Shown: positions 1-9,598 of the stretch, in pieces
Layout: every line of letters begins with the position of its first letter
How positions within the stretch are numbered: the first letter of the stretch is position 1
From: Rhizobium sp. 16-449-1b
GTDB lineage: Bacteria > Pseudomonadota > Alphaproteobacteria > Rhizobiales > Rhizobiaceae
DNA length: 64,000 bases
Direction of reading: 5' to 3'
Assembly: GCF_017741935.1 (NCBI RefSeq)
Contig: NZ_JAGHMH010000028.1
Span: forward strand, 124,001 to 188,000
Notes under the pieces: model-generated
Database searches by the model: none
What the model was told of the DNA's origin: nothing
What the model saw: only the letters and a program-made list of their open reading frames with translations
Position numbers and translations under genes: made by a program

Positions 1-687
1 CGGCTCGTCGGCCCAGACATAGCCGACCATCAGATTGGCATCGAGGACGCCAGCGCGCTGATCGAAGACCGGCAACGCCTCATAGAGCGCCTTCGCCGGC
101 TGATCTTCCGTCGATGTGCGCTCGCCGGGCCAGAGAACGGGCACCGGCGCCCAGGCGACGCCGGGGCGTGTGCCGCTCTTCAAGGCGTCGACCAGCATCG
201 ACCACGCCCTCACCATGGTTTCGCGCACATCGATATGCGGCGCGGTCCTGTAGCCTGCGAAGATATCGAGCTGATCGATGATCTTCTGGCTGACGTTGCC
301 ATGCAGGTCGTAGCTCGCCGCAACGACGACATCGGGCCCGACAACCGCGCGGGCAGCCGAAATCCAATCGCCCTCGGCGTCGTCCATGCCCTCGACATTC
401 ATCGCGCCATGCATGGCGAGATAGAGCCCATCGAGCGGCAAGGCCGCCTTCAGAAGGGCGAGGAACTCGGTCTTGAAGGCCTCGTAAGCAATGCGGGAGA
501 CCGGGCCTCCAGGCACGGCGCGCGCATGAAGCAGCGGCAGGTGCTCGACGCCATCAGCCTTCAGAAAGTTGAAATACTCGGCCCCCAGAAGGTCCGCGCC
601 CTTGAGGACGCGAAAGTCCTCGACGGCCATCAGCACCGGCGAATAGGTGCTGCACTCCGTGTGAATTCCGCCAACAGCGATCCGCAT
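1..687 (-). CDS. M81 family metallopeptidase (MlrC-like), C-terminus beyond window
   Basis: The first 229 residues are visible; the gene runs off the left edge. It starts MRIAVGGIHTE, the typical M81 N-terminus. The zinc-site pattern is present: Asp127-x-His129 in SYDLHGN and His151 in TAPHID. The family (microcystinase C, MlrC, is the best known) contains zinc hydrolases acting on small peptides or amide-like substrates; the substrate here is unknown. It is the last visible gene of a leftward run RidA-RpiR-SDR-GH20-M81, 10 bp after the GH20 stop, so probably co-transcribed. A second M81 gene lies at 5343-6803 on the other arm of the same divergent locus. Confidence 0.85.
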   Translation of the reverse strand, partial: MRIAVGGIHTECSTYSPVLMAVEDFRVLKGADLLGAEYFNFLKADGVEHLPLLHARAVPGGPVSRIAYEAFKTEFLALLKAALPLDGLYLAMHGAMNVEGMDDAEGDWISAARAVVGPDVVVAASYDLHGNVSQKIIDQLDIFAGYRTAPHIDVRETMVRAWSMLVDALKSGTRPGVAWAPVPVLWPGERTSTEDQPAKALYEALPVFDQRAGVLDANLMVGYVWADEP

Positions 688-697
688 CGTCAGCTCC

Positions 698-2617
698 TTA
701 AAGTTTCGGGCTCAGCGGCACGATGGCCGAGAAGCGATCCCAGTTCTTCTTCGCCTTCGGTGTCCACGCAGCCTCGGCGATAGCCGGCAGGCGCGGGAAG
801 ACGAGACGGTTGAAATAGCCGCGCGACAGGAAGTGCTCGGACCAGATGCAGGCCTGAACGCCCTTCATCCTGTCCTTCAGCTCTTCGGGGAAATCGCCTT
901 CGGCTTCATAGCCATAGGTGTGGGCCGGCGGCACCGTGCCAGCCCAGCTGGCGCCGGGCTCCTGGAAGGCCTCGGCCTGGACCATGTCGAGATAATAGGC
1001 CTGACCGGGGGTCATGACTACCTCATAGCCTTCTCTTGCGAGCTCGATGCCGACCTGCGGGTTTTCCCATGCCATCAGCAGCGTATCCTTGGCTGCGACC
1101 CCGCCGCCATGGGCGACCTCGTTCCAGCCCGCAAGCTTGCGCCCGCGCGCCGTCAGCATGTCCTTGACGCGTTTCAGGAAGTAGGACTGCAGCGCGAAGG
1201 TGCCCTCTATGCCTTCCTGCTCCATCAGCTTCTTGGCGAGCGGCGACGCCAGCCAGGAACCGTTCGCCACCTCGTCGCCACCAATATGCAGATACTTCGA
1301 CGGGAAGAGCTCGACCATTTCGTCGAGCACCTTCTCAAGGAAAGTGTAGGTCAGCGGGATTGCCGGGTTCAGCGCATTGTTCGGATAGCCCTGGACCGAG
1401 TGATAGCTGTCGGGTGCCTCCTGGCCGTCGGTCAGCTCCGGCAGCGCCACGAGCGTCGCCGTGCTGTGGCCGGGGATATCGATTTCGGGAACGACCTCGA
1501 CGCTCAACGCCAGCGCATGCGCGACGATCTCGCGGACATCGTCCTGCGAATAGAAACCGCCGACCGGCTCCGCGCCATTGCCGAGCTGCGGCAGCAGCGG
1601 TGCGTCCGGTCCGCGCAGCACGCCAGTGGTCGTGAGCTCTGGATAGGCCTTGATCTCCAGGCGCCAGGCTTCGTCGTCGGTCAGGTGCCAATGGAAGATA
1701 TTGAGCTTCAGCCAGGCCAGAACGTCGACAAGCCGCTTGATATCGGCCGCCGGGTAGAACTGGCGCGAGACGTCGAGATGGCAGCCGCGCCAACCGTAGC
1801 GCGGCTTGTCGACGATGGTGCCCGAGATCGGGAAACGGAACGTGCCGGGGCGGCTGCGCGCGCCCTCGAGCATCTGCGCCAGCGACGTCAGGCCATACTG
1901 GCGACCGGCGGCGTCCGCGTAGGCAAGCGTGATTTCATCGGCCGAGAAGGTGAGCTTGTAGCCCTCGGCCGAAATCGCGGCATCGGTGATGAAACGCAGT
2001 GCGCGGCCTTGCGGCGACGGCTGCAGACTGAACGGCGCATGCGCGCTTTCGAACAGACGCCGCACCAGCGAGGTGACCGCGGACATGGCGCGCAGATCGT
2101 CGGAGGAAGCGCCGGCCGCAGGATAAAGCACGACCGGAAAGCCATCACCCGGCTTGGCGTCGATTTCGGCCGGCCAGGGCTGCAGGGCGAAGGGCAGGTC
2201 GAGCTTGCCCTCAGGCAGCAGCACCGGCGGCGGCTCGCTGACGCGGCCCTCGAGCAGGAGATCGGAAACGGCGACCGCGACGTGACTGCCATCGGCAAGC
2301 GTCACATAAGCAGACTTGGCGCCATCAGTGCAGTGCTTGGCCGGGCGGTGCAGACCGCTGACGGTAAAGGTCCAGCCTTCACCCGGCGCGATGGAAAGGC
2401 CCGTAGGTGGCGCGAACTCGTGAAAATTGGCGTTGCGGCGCAGGAAGGTCGCGTTCTCGCAGGCCTTCTTGTCAATCACCCGCGTCAGCGACGTATAGAC
2501 GATCTTGAAATCCGCAAGCGGCGCATCCGACAGGTTGAAAAGGGTAAAGGTGAAGCGACCATTCGGACCGCCGTCCGGCTGCCAGGAGCTCTCCAGACGA
2601 TAGGGGACCGTGTCCAT
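698..2617 (-). CDS. Family 20 glycoside hydrolase (beta-N-acetylhexosaminidase)
   Basis: 639 residues. Releases terminal beta-linked N-acetylglucosamine or N-acetylgalactosamine by substrate-assisted catalysis. The catalytic pair is visible as HIGGDE (Asp448-Glu449), and FHWHLTDDE at about 308-316 is also typical of GH20. Residues 1-260 are beta-rich and include the GH20 N-terminal domain 2; the TIM barrel follows from about 275. I see no clear signal peptide, so the enzyme is probably cytoplasmic and would act on imported chitobiose-like oligosaccharides. It sits 29 bp after the SDR gene in a leftward operon with an RpiR/SIS regulator, a family that usually senses phosphosugars or amino sugars. 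Substrate is inferred. Confidence 0.9.
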   Translation of the reverse strand: MDTVPYRLESSWQPDGGPNGRFTFTLFNLSDAPLADFKIVYTSLTRVIDKKACENATFLRRNANFHEFAPPTGLSIAPGEGWTFTVSGLHRPAKHCTDGAKSAYVTLADGSHVAVAVSDLLLEGRVSEPPPVLLPEGKLDLPFALQPWPAEIDAKPGDGFPVVLYPAAGASSDDLRAMSAVTSLVRRLFESAHAPFSLQPSPQGRALRFITDAAISAEGYKLTFSADEITLAYADAAGRQYGLTSLAQMLEGARSRPGTFRFPISGTIVDKPRYGWRGCHLDVSRQFYPAADIKRLVDVLAWLKLNIFHWHLTDDEAWRLEIKAYPELTTTGVLRGPDAPLLPQLGNGAEPVGGFYSQDDVREIVAHALALSVEVVPEIDIPGHSTATLVALPELTDGQEAPDSYHSVQGYPNNALNPAIPLTYTFLEKVLDEMVELFPSKYLHIGGDEVANGSWLASPLAKKLMEQEGIEGTFALQSYFLKRVKDMLTARGRKLAGWNEVAHGGGVAAKDTLLMAWENPQVGIELAREGYEVVMTPGQAYYLDMVQAEAFQEPGASWAGTVPPAHTYGYEAEGDFPEELKDRMKGVQACIWSEHFLSRGYFNRLVFPRLPAIAEAAWTPKAKKNWDRFSAIVPLSPKL

Positions 2618-2646
2618 AACTGTTCCTCTCAGTATTCTTTTTTTGA

Positions 2647-3423
2647 TCAGTAGTCAGCGGATTGGGAGAAGGTGCGGGCAAGTTCCGCTTGGCCCGCGGT
2701 GAGGCCGCAATCGACGGGCAGGCAGACGCCGGTAATGCCATTGGCCTGCGCGCTTGCGAGGAAGCCGACCGCGTTGGCGACATCCTTCGGGTCTACCACG
2801 CGCTGCAGCGGATACCAGCGGCGGGCTTCTTCGAAAACATTCGGATTGGCGGCGGCGCGGGCTTCCCATGCCTGCGTACGCACCGTGCCTGGCGCAATCG
2901 CGTTCGAGCGGATGCCGAACTTGCCGTATTCGACGGCGACCAGCTTGGTGAAATGCAAAAGACCGGCCTTGGCGGCGCTATAGGCCGGATGGCCGAAGAC
3001 GTGCATGCCGTTGACGGAGGCAATGTTGACCACCGAGCCCTGCGTTGCCTTCAAGAGATCAGCGACAGCGCTGAAGCAGAGGAACGGCGCTTCGAGGTTG
3101 AGCGCGTTGTCGGCGCGCCAATCCTCGGGCTTCGTCGACTGCAGGCTGACGGCGCGCGCAGCACCCGCATTGTTGACCAGCGTCTTCAGCGCGCCGAGCG
3201 ACGCGGCGGTCTTCGCCATTTCGGCAACGCTATGCTCGCTCGTCACATCGCAGCTGACGGCGACGAAGCGCTCGGCCGAACCCAGCGCACGCGCGGCCTT
3301 TTCCGCAGCTGCCATATCGATATCGACAAGCAGGATGACATCGTGGTCATCCGCGAGCCGGCTGGCGATGGCACGGCCGATATCGCCCGCAGCGCCGGTC
3401 ACGATCGCTACCGATTTTGTCAT
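2647..3423 (-). CDS. SDR family oxidoreductase
   Basis: 258 residues, a classical short-chain dehydrogenase/reductase. The NAD(P)-binding motif TGAAGDIG is at 9-16, NNAG at 84-87, and the catalytic Ser136 and Tyr148-x3-Lys152 (YSAAK) are all present. Asp35 after the second strand suggests NAD preference. The length matches the family. It lies between the RpiR regulator (27 bp gap) and GH20 in a leftward operon, so it probably oxidises a sugar or polyol released in that pathway. The exact substrate cannot be read from the sequence. Confidence 0.88.
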   Translation of the reverse strand: MTKSVAIVTGAAGDIGRAIASRLADDHDVILLVDIDMAAAEKAARALGSAERFVAVSCDVTSEHSVAEMAKTAASLGALKTLVNNAGAARAVSLQSTKPEDWRADNALNLEAPFLCFSAVADLLKATQGSVVNIASVNGMHVFGHPAYSAAKAGLLHFTKLVAVEYGKFGIRSNAIAPGTVRTQAWEARAAANPNVFEEARRWYPLQRVVDPKDVANAVGFLASAQANGITGVCLPVDCGLTAGQAELARTFSQSADY

Positions 3424-3450
3424 TCTCAGTCCTTTCCTGACATGAAATCC

Positions 3451-4311
3451 TCAGTCCCCGAGCAGCTGACGGTCATCGCCGTCACGGTGGGCAACGAGTT
3501 GTTGTTTGATGCGTCGAAGGGTGACCGCCGCCTGCGGGATGTTGTAGGCGACGAGGCTGGCCAGGATGTCGACGGCGGCCAGATAGGCGATGCGCGTCGA
3601 GGTCGGCCGGAAGATGTTGTTGCCCTCGGCAAGATCGATGGGGATGACGATGTCGGCGGCCTTGGCGACGAGGCTATCAGCCTGCGTCAGCGCGATGGTC
3701 GTGACCCCGGTCTCGCGGGCGAGCGTGAAGGAACGGACGAGTTCGGTGTTGCGGCCCGAAAACGACGAGCCGACGATGACATGCGTCGATTTCGCCGCCG
3801 CCGCCAGCATCAGCTGCATGCCGTGGTCGGAGCTCGCGGTCACATGCAGGCCGAAGCGAAAGAGGCGGTTCTGCAGCTCACTGGCGATCATCGAGGAATT
3901 GCCGCCGGAGCCGAAGGCATAGATCATCTCGGCCTTGGCGATCTTCTCGGCGGCCTGCTCGATGGCGGCAAGGTCAAGCGAGCGATGCAGCAGAAACAGC
4001 GCGTTCTGCGCCTTGGTGATGATGTCCTGGGCGACGTCACCGGGATCGCGGCTCTTCGGCTCGGGCCTGAGATAGCGCATCCCGACATAGGCCGTGCGGG
4101 CGAGTTGAACCTTGAAATCGGAAAAGCTTTCGCAGCCGACACGGCGACAGAAACGGGTGACCGTCGGCGGCGAGACGTCGGCCTTCTCCGCCAGCTCGAT
4201 GATAGATGCGTTGACGGCGAATTCGAAGTCGTTGAGCAGAATATCCGCGATACGGGTTTCCGACGGCGAAAGCCGGGCCTTCTCTTCCTGCAATGTCGAG
4301 AAAATATCCAC
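3451..4311 (-). CDS. MurR/RpiR family transcriptional regulator
   Basis: 286 residues. The N-terminal ~75 residues are an RpiR-type helix-turn-helix (ADVSPPTVTRFCRRVGCESFSDFK). The C-terminal half is a SIS domain (about 125-260, including YAFGSGGNSS and GSSFSGRNTE) that binds phosphosugars. It is probably the local regulator: RidA is immediately upstream, the SDR-GH20-M81 genes are downstream on the same strand, and the NTF2-M81-aldolase genes diverge. A repeated AT-rich motif in this divergent promoter region recurs before the importer dehydrogenase at 13.8 kb, which suggests a wider regulon. Confidence 0.9.
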   Translation of the reverse strand: MDIFSTLQEEKARLSPSETRIADILLNDFEFAVNASIIELAEKADVSPPTVTRFCRRVGCESFSDFKVQLARTAYVGMRYLRPEPKSRDPGDVAQDIITKAQNALFLLHRSLDLAAIEQAAEKIAKAEMIYAFGSGGNSSMIASELQNRLFRFGLHVTASSDHGMQLMLAAAAKSTHVIVGSSFSGRNTELVRSFTLARETGVTTIALTQADSLVAKAADIVIPIDLAEGNNIFRPTSTRIAYLAAVDILASLVAYNIPQAAVTLRRIKQQLVAHRDGDDRQLLGD

Positions 4312-4336
4312 GCCCGGCTCCCCTTGGTCTATCGCG

Positions 4337-4726
4337 CTATTTGTCTTTCGCTTTATACGCGACGCAATCGATTTCGACCTTGCAATCGACCATCATCGAC
4401 GATTGCACACAGGCGCGTGCCGGGGGATGCTCGCCGAAATACTGCTGATAGATGCCGTTGAAGGTCCAGAAATCGCGGGGATCGTCGAGCCACACGCCGC
4501 AGCGCACAACATGCTCGAGGCCGTAGCCTGCCTCTTCCAGGATCGCGATCACGTTCTGGATCGTCTTGTGCGTCTGCGCGACGATATTGCCGTCGATGAT
4601 CTCGCCATTTTCCATGGCGACCTGACCCGACACATAGAGCCAGCCGTCGGCTTCTACCGCACGGGCAAACGGCAGCGGCTTTCCGCCTGCGCCGGTCTGA
4701 ACGGTGCCATAACGCTTGATGGACAT
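4337..4726 (-). CDS. RidA/YjgF/UK114 family protein
   Basis: 129 residues from the ATG at 4726, preceded by AAGGATCG. Upstream in-frame codons would extend it, but that stretch does not look like RidA. The sequence is typical: LPFARAVEADGWLYVSGQ near the N-terminus and a conserved Arg in the ARACVQSSM segment. RidA proteins hydrolyse reactive enamines and imines formed by PLP enzymes; some relatives have pathway-specific roles. It is the first gene of the leftward arm, 25 bp before rpiR. A PLP-type enzyme gene is on the opposite arm (6820-7920). Confidence 0.88.
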   Translation of the reverse strand: MSIKRYGTVQTGAGGKPLPFARAVEADGWLYVSGQVAMENGEIIDGNIVAQTHKTIQNVIAILEEAGYGLEHVVRCGVWLDDPRDFWTFNGIYQQYFGEHPPARACVQSSMMVDCKVEIDCVAYKAKDK

Positions 4727-4740
4727 TAACCGATCCTTGC

Positions 4741-4755
4741 AAATTATTTTCGTGA
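4741..4755. promoter_or_regulatory. Candidate regulator site in divergent promoter (copy 1)
   Basis: The sequence aaattattttcgtga lies just upstream of ridA and opposite the NTF2-like gene. Near-copies occur at 13797-13812 and 13869-13884, upstream of the dehydrogenase gene. A further TGAAA-n4-TTTCA inverted repeat is at 4811-4824. The sharing of an unusual AT-rich motif between two GC-rich loci suggests one regulator, most simply the adjacent RpiR protein. This is inference from sequence only. Confidence 0.4.
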
Positions 4756-4836
4756 TAAGTTGACAAGTGACCATATTAAGCGGAATTTGACCAGAGAAAA
4801 ACGTCATTCATGAAAAGAATTTCAATCGGGAACACC

Positions 4837-5322
4837 ATGCGCGATCCTTTCAAGAACCCCTTCCCCGCCTCTGACACCGCCAGGCATTCGATCTGGGAGA
4901 TGCTCGTTCACCGCGATATCGACGCCTTCCTGGCGGCTGACTGGTCGATGGTGGAGCACGATTTCGTCGAGGACGGCTTCATCGGTATCGACGGGCGCAA
5001 GGAAGCGAGCCCCGACAAGTGGCGGCTGGCCTTCCCGACGCTTGCCGCCTATCGCGATGAGTGGGTCCGCCAGGCCAAGGATTTCGCCACGCAGTCCTTT
5101 GCCGAAGACACGCGCACCGCCATTTTCACCACGACCACGCTCGAGGATATCGAGATCGAAGGCGACATGGCGCTGGTGCGCAAGAAGTTCGACGGCGGCA
5201 TCGCCAAGGCCGATGGCAGCCGCGACATCATGCAGTGGCAGACCCTTTATTATTGCCGCCTGCACGAGGGGCGTTGGAAGATCTCCGGTTTCACCGGCTA
5301 TCTTCCGAACCCGATGGGTTGA
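4837..5322 (+). CDS. NTF2/SnoaL-like fold protein of unknown function
   Basis: 161 residues from the ATG at 4837 (CGGGAA upstream); an in-frame ATG at 4810 would add nine residues, but it has a poorer ribosome site and overlaps the TGAAA inverted repeat. The pattern (N-terminal helices with HRDIDAFLAADWSMV, then strands ending WKISGFTGYLPN) fits the NTF2-like superfamily, which contains isomerases, hydrolases and many uncharacterised proteins. It is the first gene of the rightward arm and ends 20 bp before the M81 gene. No active-site residues can be assigned. Confidence 0.7.
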   Translation: MRDPFKNPFPASDTARHSIWEMLVHRDIDAFLAADWSMVEHDFVEDGFIGIDGRKEASPDKWRLAFPTLAAYRDEWVRQAKDFATQSFAEDTRTAIFTTTTLEDIEIEGDMALVRKKFDGGIAKADGSRDIMQWQTLYYCRLHEGRWKISGFTGYLPNPMG

Positions 5323-5342
5323 TCAACACAAAGGCCGAGACA

Positions 5343-6803
5343 TTGCGGATTTTCACGGCGGCTCTCGCAACCGAGACCAATACCTTCTCCCCAATCTGCG
5401 TCGATCGGCGCGCTTTCGAGGCGTCGCTCTATGCGCCGCCGGGCGAACATCCCGAAACGCCGACGCTCTGCTCCGCGCCGATCACCGTCGGCCGCCGCGT
5501 CTGCGCGGAGAAGGGCTGGACGCTGATCGAGGGCACCGCGACCTGGGCGGACCCGGCCGGCCTCGTCAACCGCGCGACCTATGAAGGCCTGCGCGACGAG
5601 ATCCTCGGACAGCTCCGCGCGGCGATGCCCGTCAACGCCGTGGTGCTTGGCCTGCACGGCGCCATGGTCGCCGCCGGTTACGAGGACACCGAAGGCGATA
5701 CGCTTACGCGCATTCGCGAGATCGTCGGCCCCGATATTCCCGTTTTCGCCGAGCTCGATCCGCACAGCCATCTAACGGCCAAGCGTTTCGCCGCCGCCAA
5801 TGTCTTCGTCTACTTCAAGGAATTCCCGCACACGGACTTCGTCGATCGTGCCGAGGACCTGTGGCGCATCGCCGTCCATACACTCGAGGGCCGCGTGAAG
5901 CCGGTCATGTCCGTCTTCGATTGCCGGATGATCGACGTGTTTCCGACCTCGCGCGATCCCATGCGCTCCTTCGTCGACAAGATCATGCAGATCGAGAAGG
6001 ACGATCCGGACGTTCTATCCATCTCGGTGGTCCACGGCTTCATGGCCGGCGACGTGCCGGAGATGGGCACAAAGCTGCTTGTCGTCACCAATGACCGCAA
6101 GGACAAGGGCGATGCGCTGGCGCGCGAACTCGGCATGGAGCTCTTTTCGAAACGCGGCACCTTCATGATGCCGCAGATCGACGAGAAAGAAGCGGTGTCG
6201 CAGGCGCTGGCGGCAACCTCATGGCCCGTCGTTATCGCCGATATGTGGGACAACCCTGGCGGCGGAACGGCCGGCGACGCGACGGTGGTTCTGGGCGAAC
6301 TGTTGGCGCGCGGCGTCACCGATGCGGCGATCGGCACGATCTGGGACCCGATGGCGGTGCAGATCTGCATGGCGGCCGGCGAAGGCGCCGAGATTCCCTT
6401 GCGCTTCGGCGCCAAGTCGGCGCCCGGCACCGGCAACCCGATCGACGGCCTGGTCAAGGTCATCAAGATCGTGCCGAGCGCCGAGATGCGCTTCGGCGAA
6501 AGCTTCGCGCCCTTTGGCGATGCGGCGCATATCGTGCTTGATGGCATCGACATCATCTTGAACTCGACGCGCGCCCAGAGCTTCGATCCGAGCCTGTTCT
6601 CGGTCATGGGCATCGATCCGACGCAGAAGAAAATCCTCGTCATCAAGTCGACGAACCACTTCTACGCCTCGTTCTCGAAGATCGCGTCCGAAATCATCTA
6701 TTGCGCGGCCGGCACGCCTTATCCTAACAATCCGGCGAAGACGCCGTATCGGCGGGCGCGCAAGGATATTTGGCCCATGATCGCCGATCCCCACGGCGCT
6801 TAA
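5343..6803 (+). CDS. M81 family metallopeptidase (MlrC-like)
   Basis: 486 residues if translation starts at the TTG at 5343, which gives the family N-terminus (M)RIFTAALATETNTFSP; upstream in-frame sequence overlaps the NTF2-like gene and does not resemble M81. The length is normal for MlrC. Zinc-ligand motifs are visible as ELDPHSH (Asp-x-His) and FPHTDF (His). The C-terminal MlrC domain ends with KSTNHFYASF. It is co-oriented and 16 bp from the downstream DSD1-like gene. The substrate is unknown; a cyclic imide, peptide or amide is plausible from the family. Confidence 0.88.
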   Translation: MRIFTAALATETNTFSPICVDRRAFEASLYAPPGEHPETPTLCSAPITVGRRVCAEKGWTLIEGTATWADPAGLVNRATYEGLRDEILGQLRAAMPVNAVVLGLHGAMVAAGYEDTEGDTLTRIREIVGPDIPVFAELDPHSHLTAKRFAAANVFVYFKEFPHTDFVDRAEDLWRIAVHTLEGRVKPVMSVFDCRMIDVFPTSRDPMRSFVDKIMQIEKDDPDVLSISVVHGFMAGDVPEMGTKLLVVTNDRKDKGDALARELGMELFSKRGTFMMPQIDEKEAVSQALAATSWPVVIADMWDNPGGGTAGDATVVLGELLARGVTDAAIGTIWDPMAVQICMAAGEGAEIPLRFGAKSAPGTGNPIDGLVKVIKIVPSAEMRFGESFAPFGDAAHIVLDGIDIILNSTRAQSFDPSLFSVMGIDPTQKKILVIKSTNHFYASFSKIASEIIYCAAGTPYPNNPAKTPYRRARKDIWPMIADPHGA

Positions 6804-6819
6804 CATGGAGTAGCCTGAG

Positions 6820-7920
6820 ATGCACAACAGCCCATTTGCCGCCGTCGCCAAGCCCGGCGACAAGGTCGCGGAACTCTCGACACCTCGGCCCATTATCGAC
6901 GAAGACCGGATGGCGGCCAATATCGCCCGCACGCAGGCCTACATGGACACGCACGGCATCGACTTCCGTCCGCACATCAAGACGCACAAGGTCCCGGCGC
7001 TGGCTGCCCAGCAGGTGGCAGCGGGCGCCAAGGGCATTAATTGCCAGAAGGTGACGGAAGCCGAAGTCTTCGCCGACGCTGGCTTCGAGGACATCCTCAT
7101 CACCTTCAACATCATCGGCAACGCGAAGCTCGAACGCCTGGCGGCGCTGAACGATCGGATATCCGGGCTGAAGGTGGTCGCTGATAGCGCCTATACCGTC
7201 GACGGCCTGTCTGCTTACTTCGCCGCGCGCAAGCCGCTTGTGGTTCTGGTTGAATGCGATACCGGCGCCGGACGCTGCGGCGTGCAGAAGCCCGCGCAAG
7301 CCGTCGCGCTCGCCAAGCACATCGACTCTGCGGCGGGCCTGACCTTCGGCGGAGTGCTGAACTATCCGAAGCCGGGTGCAGCCACCGAGGTTCAGGCCTT
7401 TCTCGCGCAGACGCTGGCCTTGCTCGACGCCGAAGGCATCGCCTGCCCTATCGTCAGCAACGGCGGATCGCCGAGCCTGTTCGATGCCCATCTGGTTCCC
7501 GCCGCGACCGAACACCGGGCCGGCACCTACATTTATAATGACCGCTCCATGGTCCGCGCCGGCCATTGCACAGTGGACGATTGCGCCATGCATATTCTCG
7601 TCACTGTCGTTTCCCGCCCGACGGGGGATCGGGCCGTTATCGATGCGGGCTCCAAGGCGCTGACCTCCGACCTGCTCGGCTTCACGGATTATGGTCAGGT
7701 AGTCGGCTATCCGCAGGCTTCGATCACCGGTCTCTCGGAAGAGCACGGCGTGATCGACCTCTCGAAATGCGAGGGGGCTCGGCCACAGATCGGCGACAAG
7801 CTGCTGATCATCCCGAACCATACCTGCGTGGTCTCGAACCTTTTCGACACGATGGTCTTCCATCGCGACGGCGTCGTCACCCGCGTCGAAGACGTGGCCG
7901 CGCGCGGGCTCGTCTGGTAG
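6820..7920 (+). CDS. DSD1/D-threonine aldolase-like PLP enzyme
   Basis: 366 residues. The N-terminal alanine-racemase-type barrel contains RPHIKTHK with Lys54 as the likely PLP lysine. The C-terminal domain contains the metal-binding pair His334-x-Cys336 (PNHTC), as in D-threonine aldolase and D-serine dehydratase of fold type III. These enzymes cleave or dehydrate D-beta-hydroxy amino acids with PLP and a divalent metal. The gene follows M81 by 16 bp. A RidA protein on the other arm would fit an imine-releasing reaction, but the link is inference. Confidence 0.85.
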   Translation: MHNSPFAAVAKPGDKVAELSTPRPIIDEDRMAANIARTQAYMDTHGIDFRPHIKTHKVPALAAQQVAAGAKGINCQKVTEAEVFADAGFEDILITFNIIGNAKLERLAALNDRISGLKVVADSAYTVDGLSAYFAARKPLVVLVECDTGAGRCGVQKPAQAVALAKHIDSAAGLTFGGVLNYPKPGAATEVQAFLAQTLALLDAEGIACPIVSNGGSPSLFDAHLVPAATEHRAGTYIYNDRSMVRAGHCTVDDCAMHILVTVVSRPTGDRAVIDAGSKALTSDLLGFTDYGQVVGYPQASITGLSEEHGVIDLSKCEGARPQIGDKLLIIPNHTCVVSNLFDTMVFHRDGVVTRVEDVAARGLVW

Positions 7921-8047
7921 CCGAAGCGCCGGATTGGCGGCCGTTCACCGGCCGTTAGAGCCATTGGATAGTCCTCCTTGAAGTTTGCCGTATCCGGCGC
8001 ATCTTATTGATGCGCCAATATTCCGGCGACGTCATGGGAGATCATTC

Positions 8048-8350
8048 ATGAGAGCGTTGATTGCATTGGGAATTGCAGGAAGCCTGGCGTGCATTTCAGC
8101 AGCGCAGGCGCCGTCGCAATGGCAGACCTATTCCGGTGTCCCCGTCGATTCCGACCCGACCATTCTGGCCCGCTTCGACCACACCTATCCCTATTGCGAG
8201 CAGGAAGCGTTTCGCCGGGGCTCGACCGACGTCAACAGCCTGTGGCACGTGACGGCACTGCGCAATTGCATGTACCGCCACGGGATCGTCGACCGGGGCG
8301 CATACGCCTATCCGACCAACACCCTGTTTTACAATTTTCTCGCTCGCTGA
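8048..8350 (+). CDS. Small secreted protein, unknown function
   Basis: 100 residues from the ATG at 8048, preceded by GGGAGATC. Residues 1-20 form a clear signal peptide (MRALIALGIAGSLACISAAQA). The mature part has two cysteines (YPYCEQEAF and LRNCMYRHG) that could form a disulfide. No family recognised. It is about 130 bp after the DSD1-like gene and convergent with the ABC ATPase gene that ends at 8372. Confidence 0.6.
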   Translation: MRALIALGIAGSLACISAAQAPSQWQTYSGVPVDSDPTILARFDHTYPYCEQEAFRRGSTDVNSLWHVTALRNCMYRHGIVDRGAYAYPTNTLFYNFLAR

Positions 8351-8371
8351 CTGCGCGACCTGCGCTCGCGA

Positions 8372-9508
<1,137 letters not shown>

Positions 9509-9557
9509 AACCTGTCTCCGGTCACCGCCACGCGCGGCGCTTACTCTCGATAGCGAA

Positions 9558-9588
9558 GGGATCGCGGGTGTTGCGCGCCCGCGATCCC
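9558..9588. repeat. Intercistronic hairpin after the binding-protein gene
   Basis: Perfect 11-bp arms GGGATCGCGGG and CCCGCGATCCC with a 9-nt loop, between the binding-protein stop (9599) and the ATPase start (9508). No T-run follows on the minus strand, so it is more likely an mRNA-stabilising element or partial attenuator than a full terminator. A hairpin with the same GGGATCG core follows the other CUT1 binding-protein gene (35206-35236). Confidence 0.7.
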
Positions 9589-9598
9589 CAACAAAGGC

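Noticed and set aside
833..2653. Plus-strand open frame opposite GH20
   Set aside because: Arg/Gly-rich sequence without motifs, fully antisense to a well-supported enzyme.
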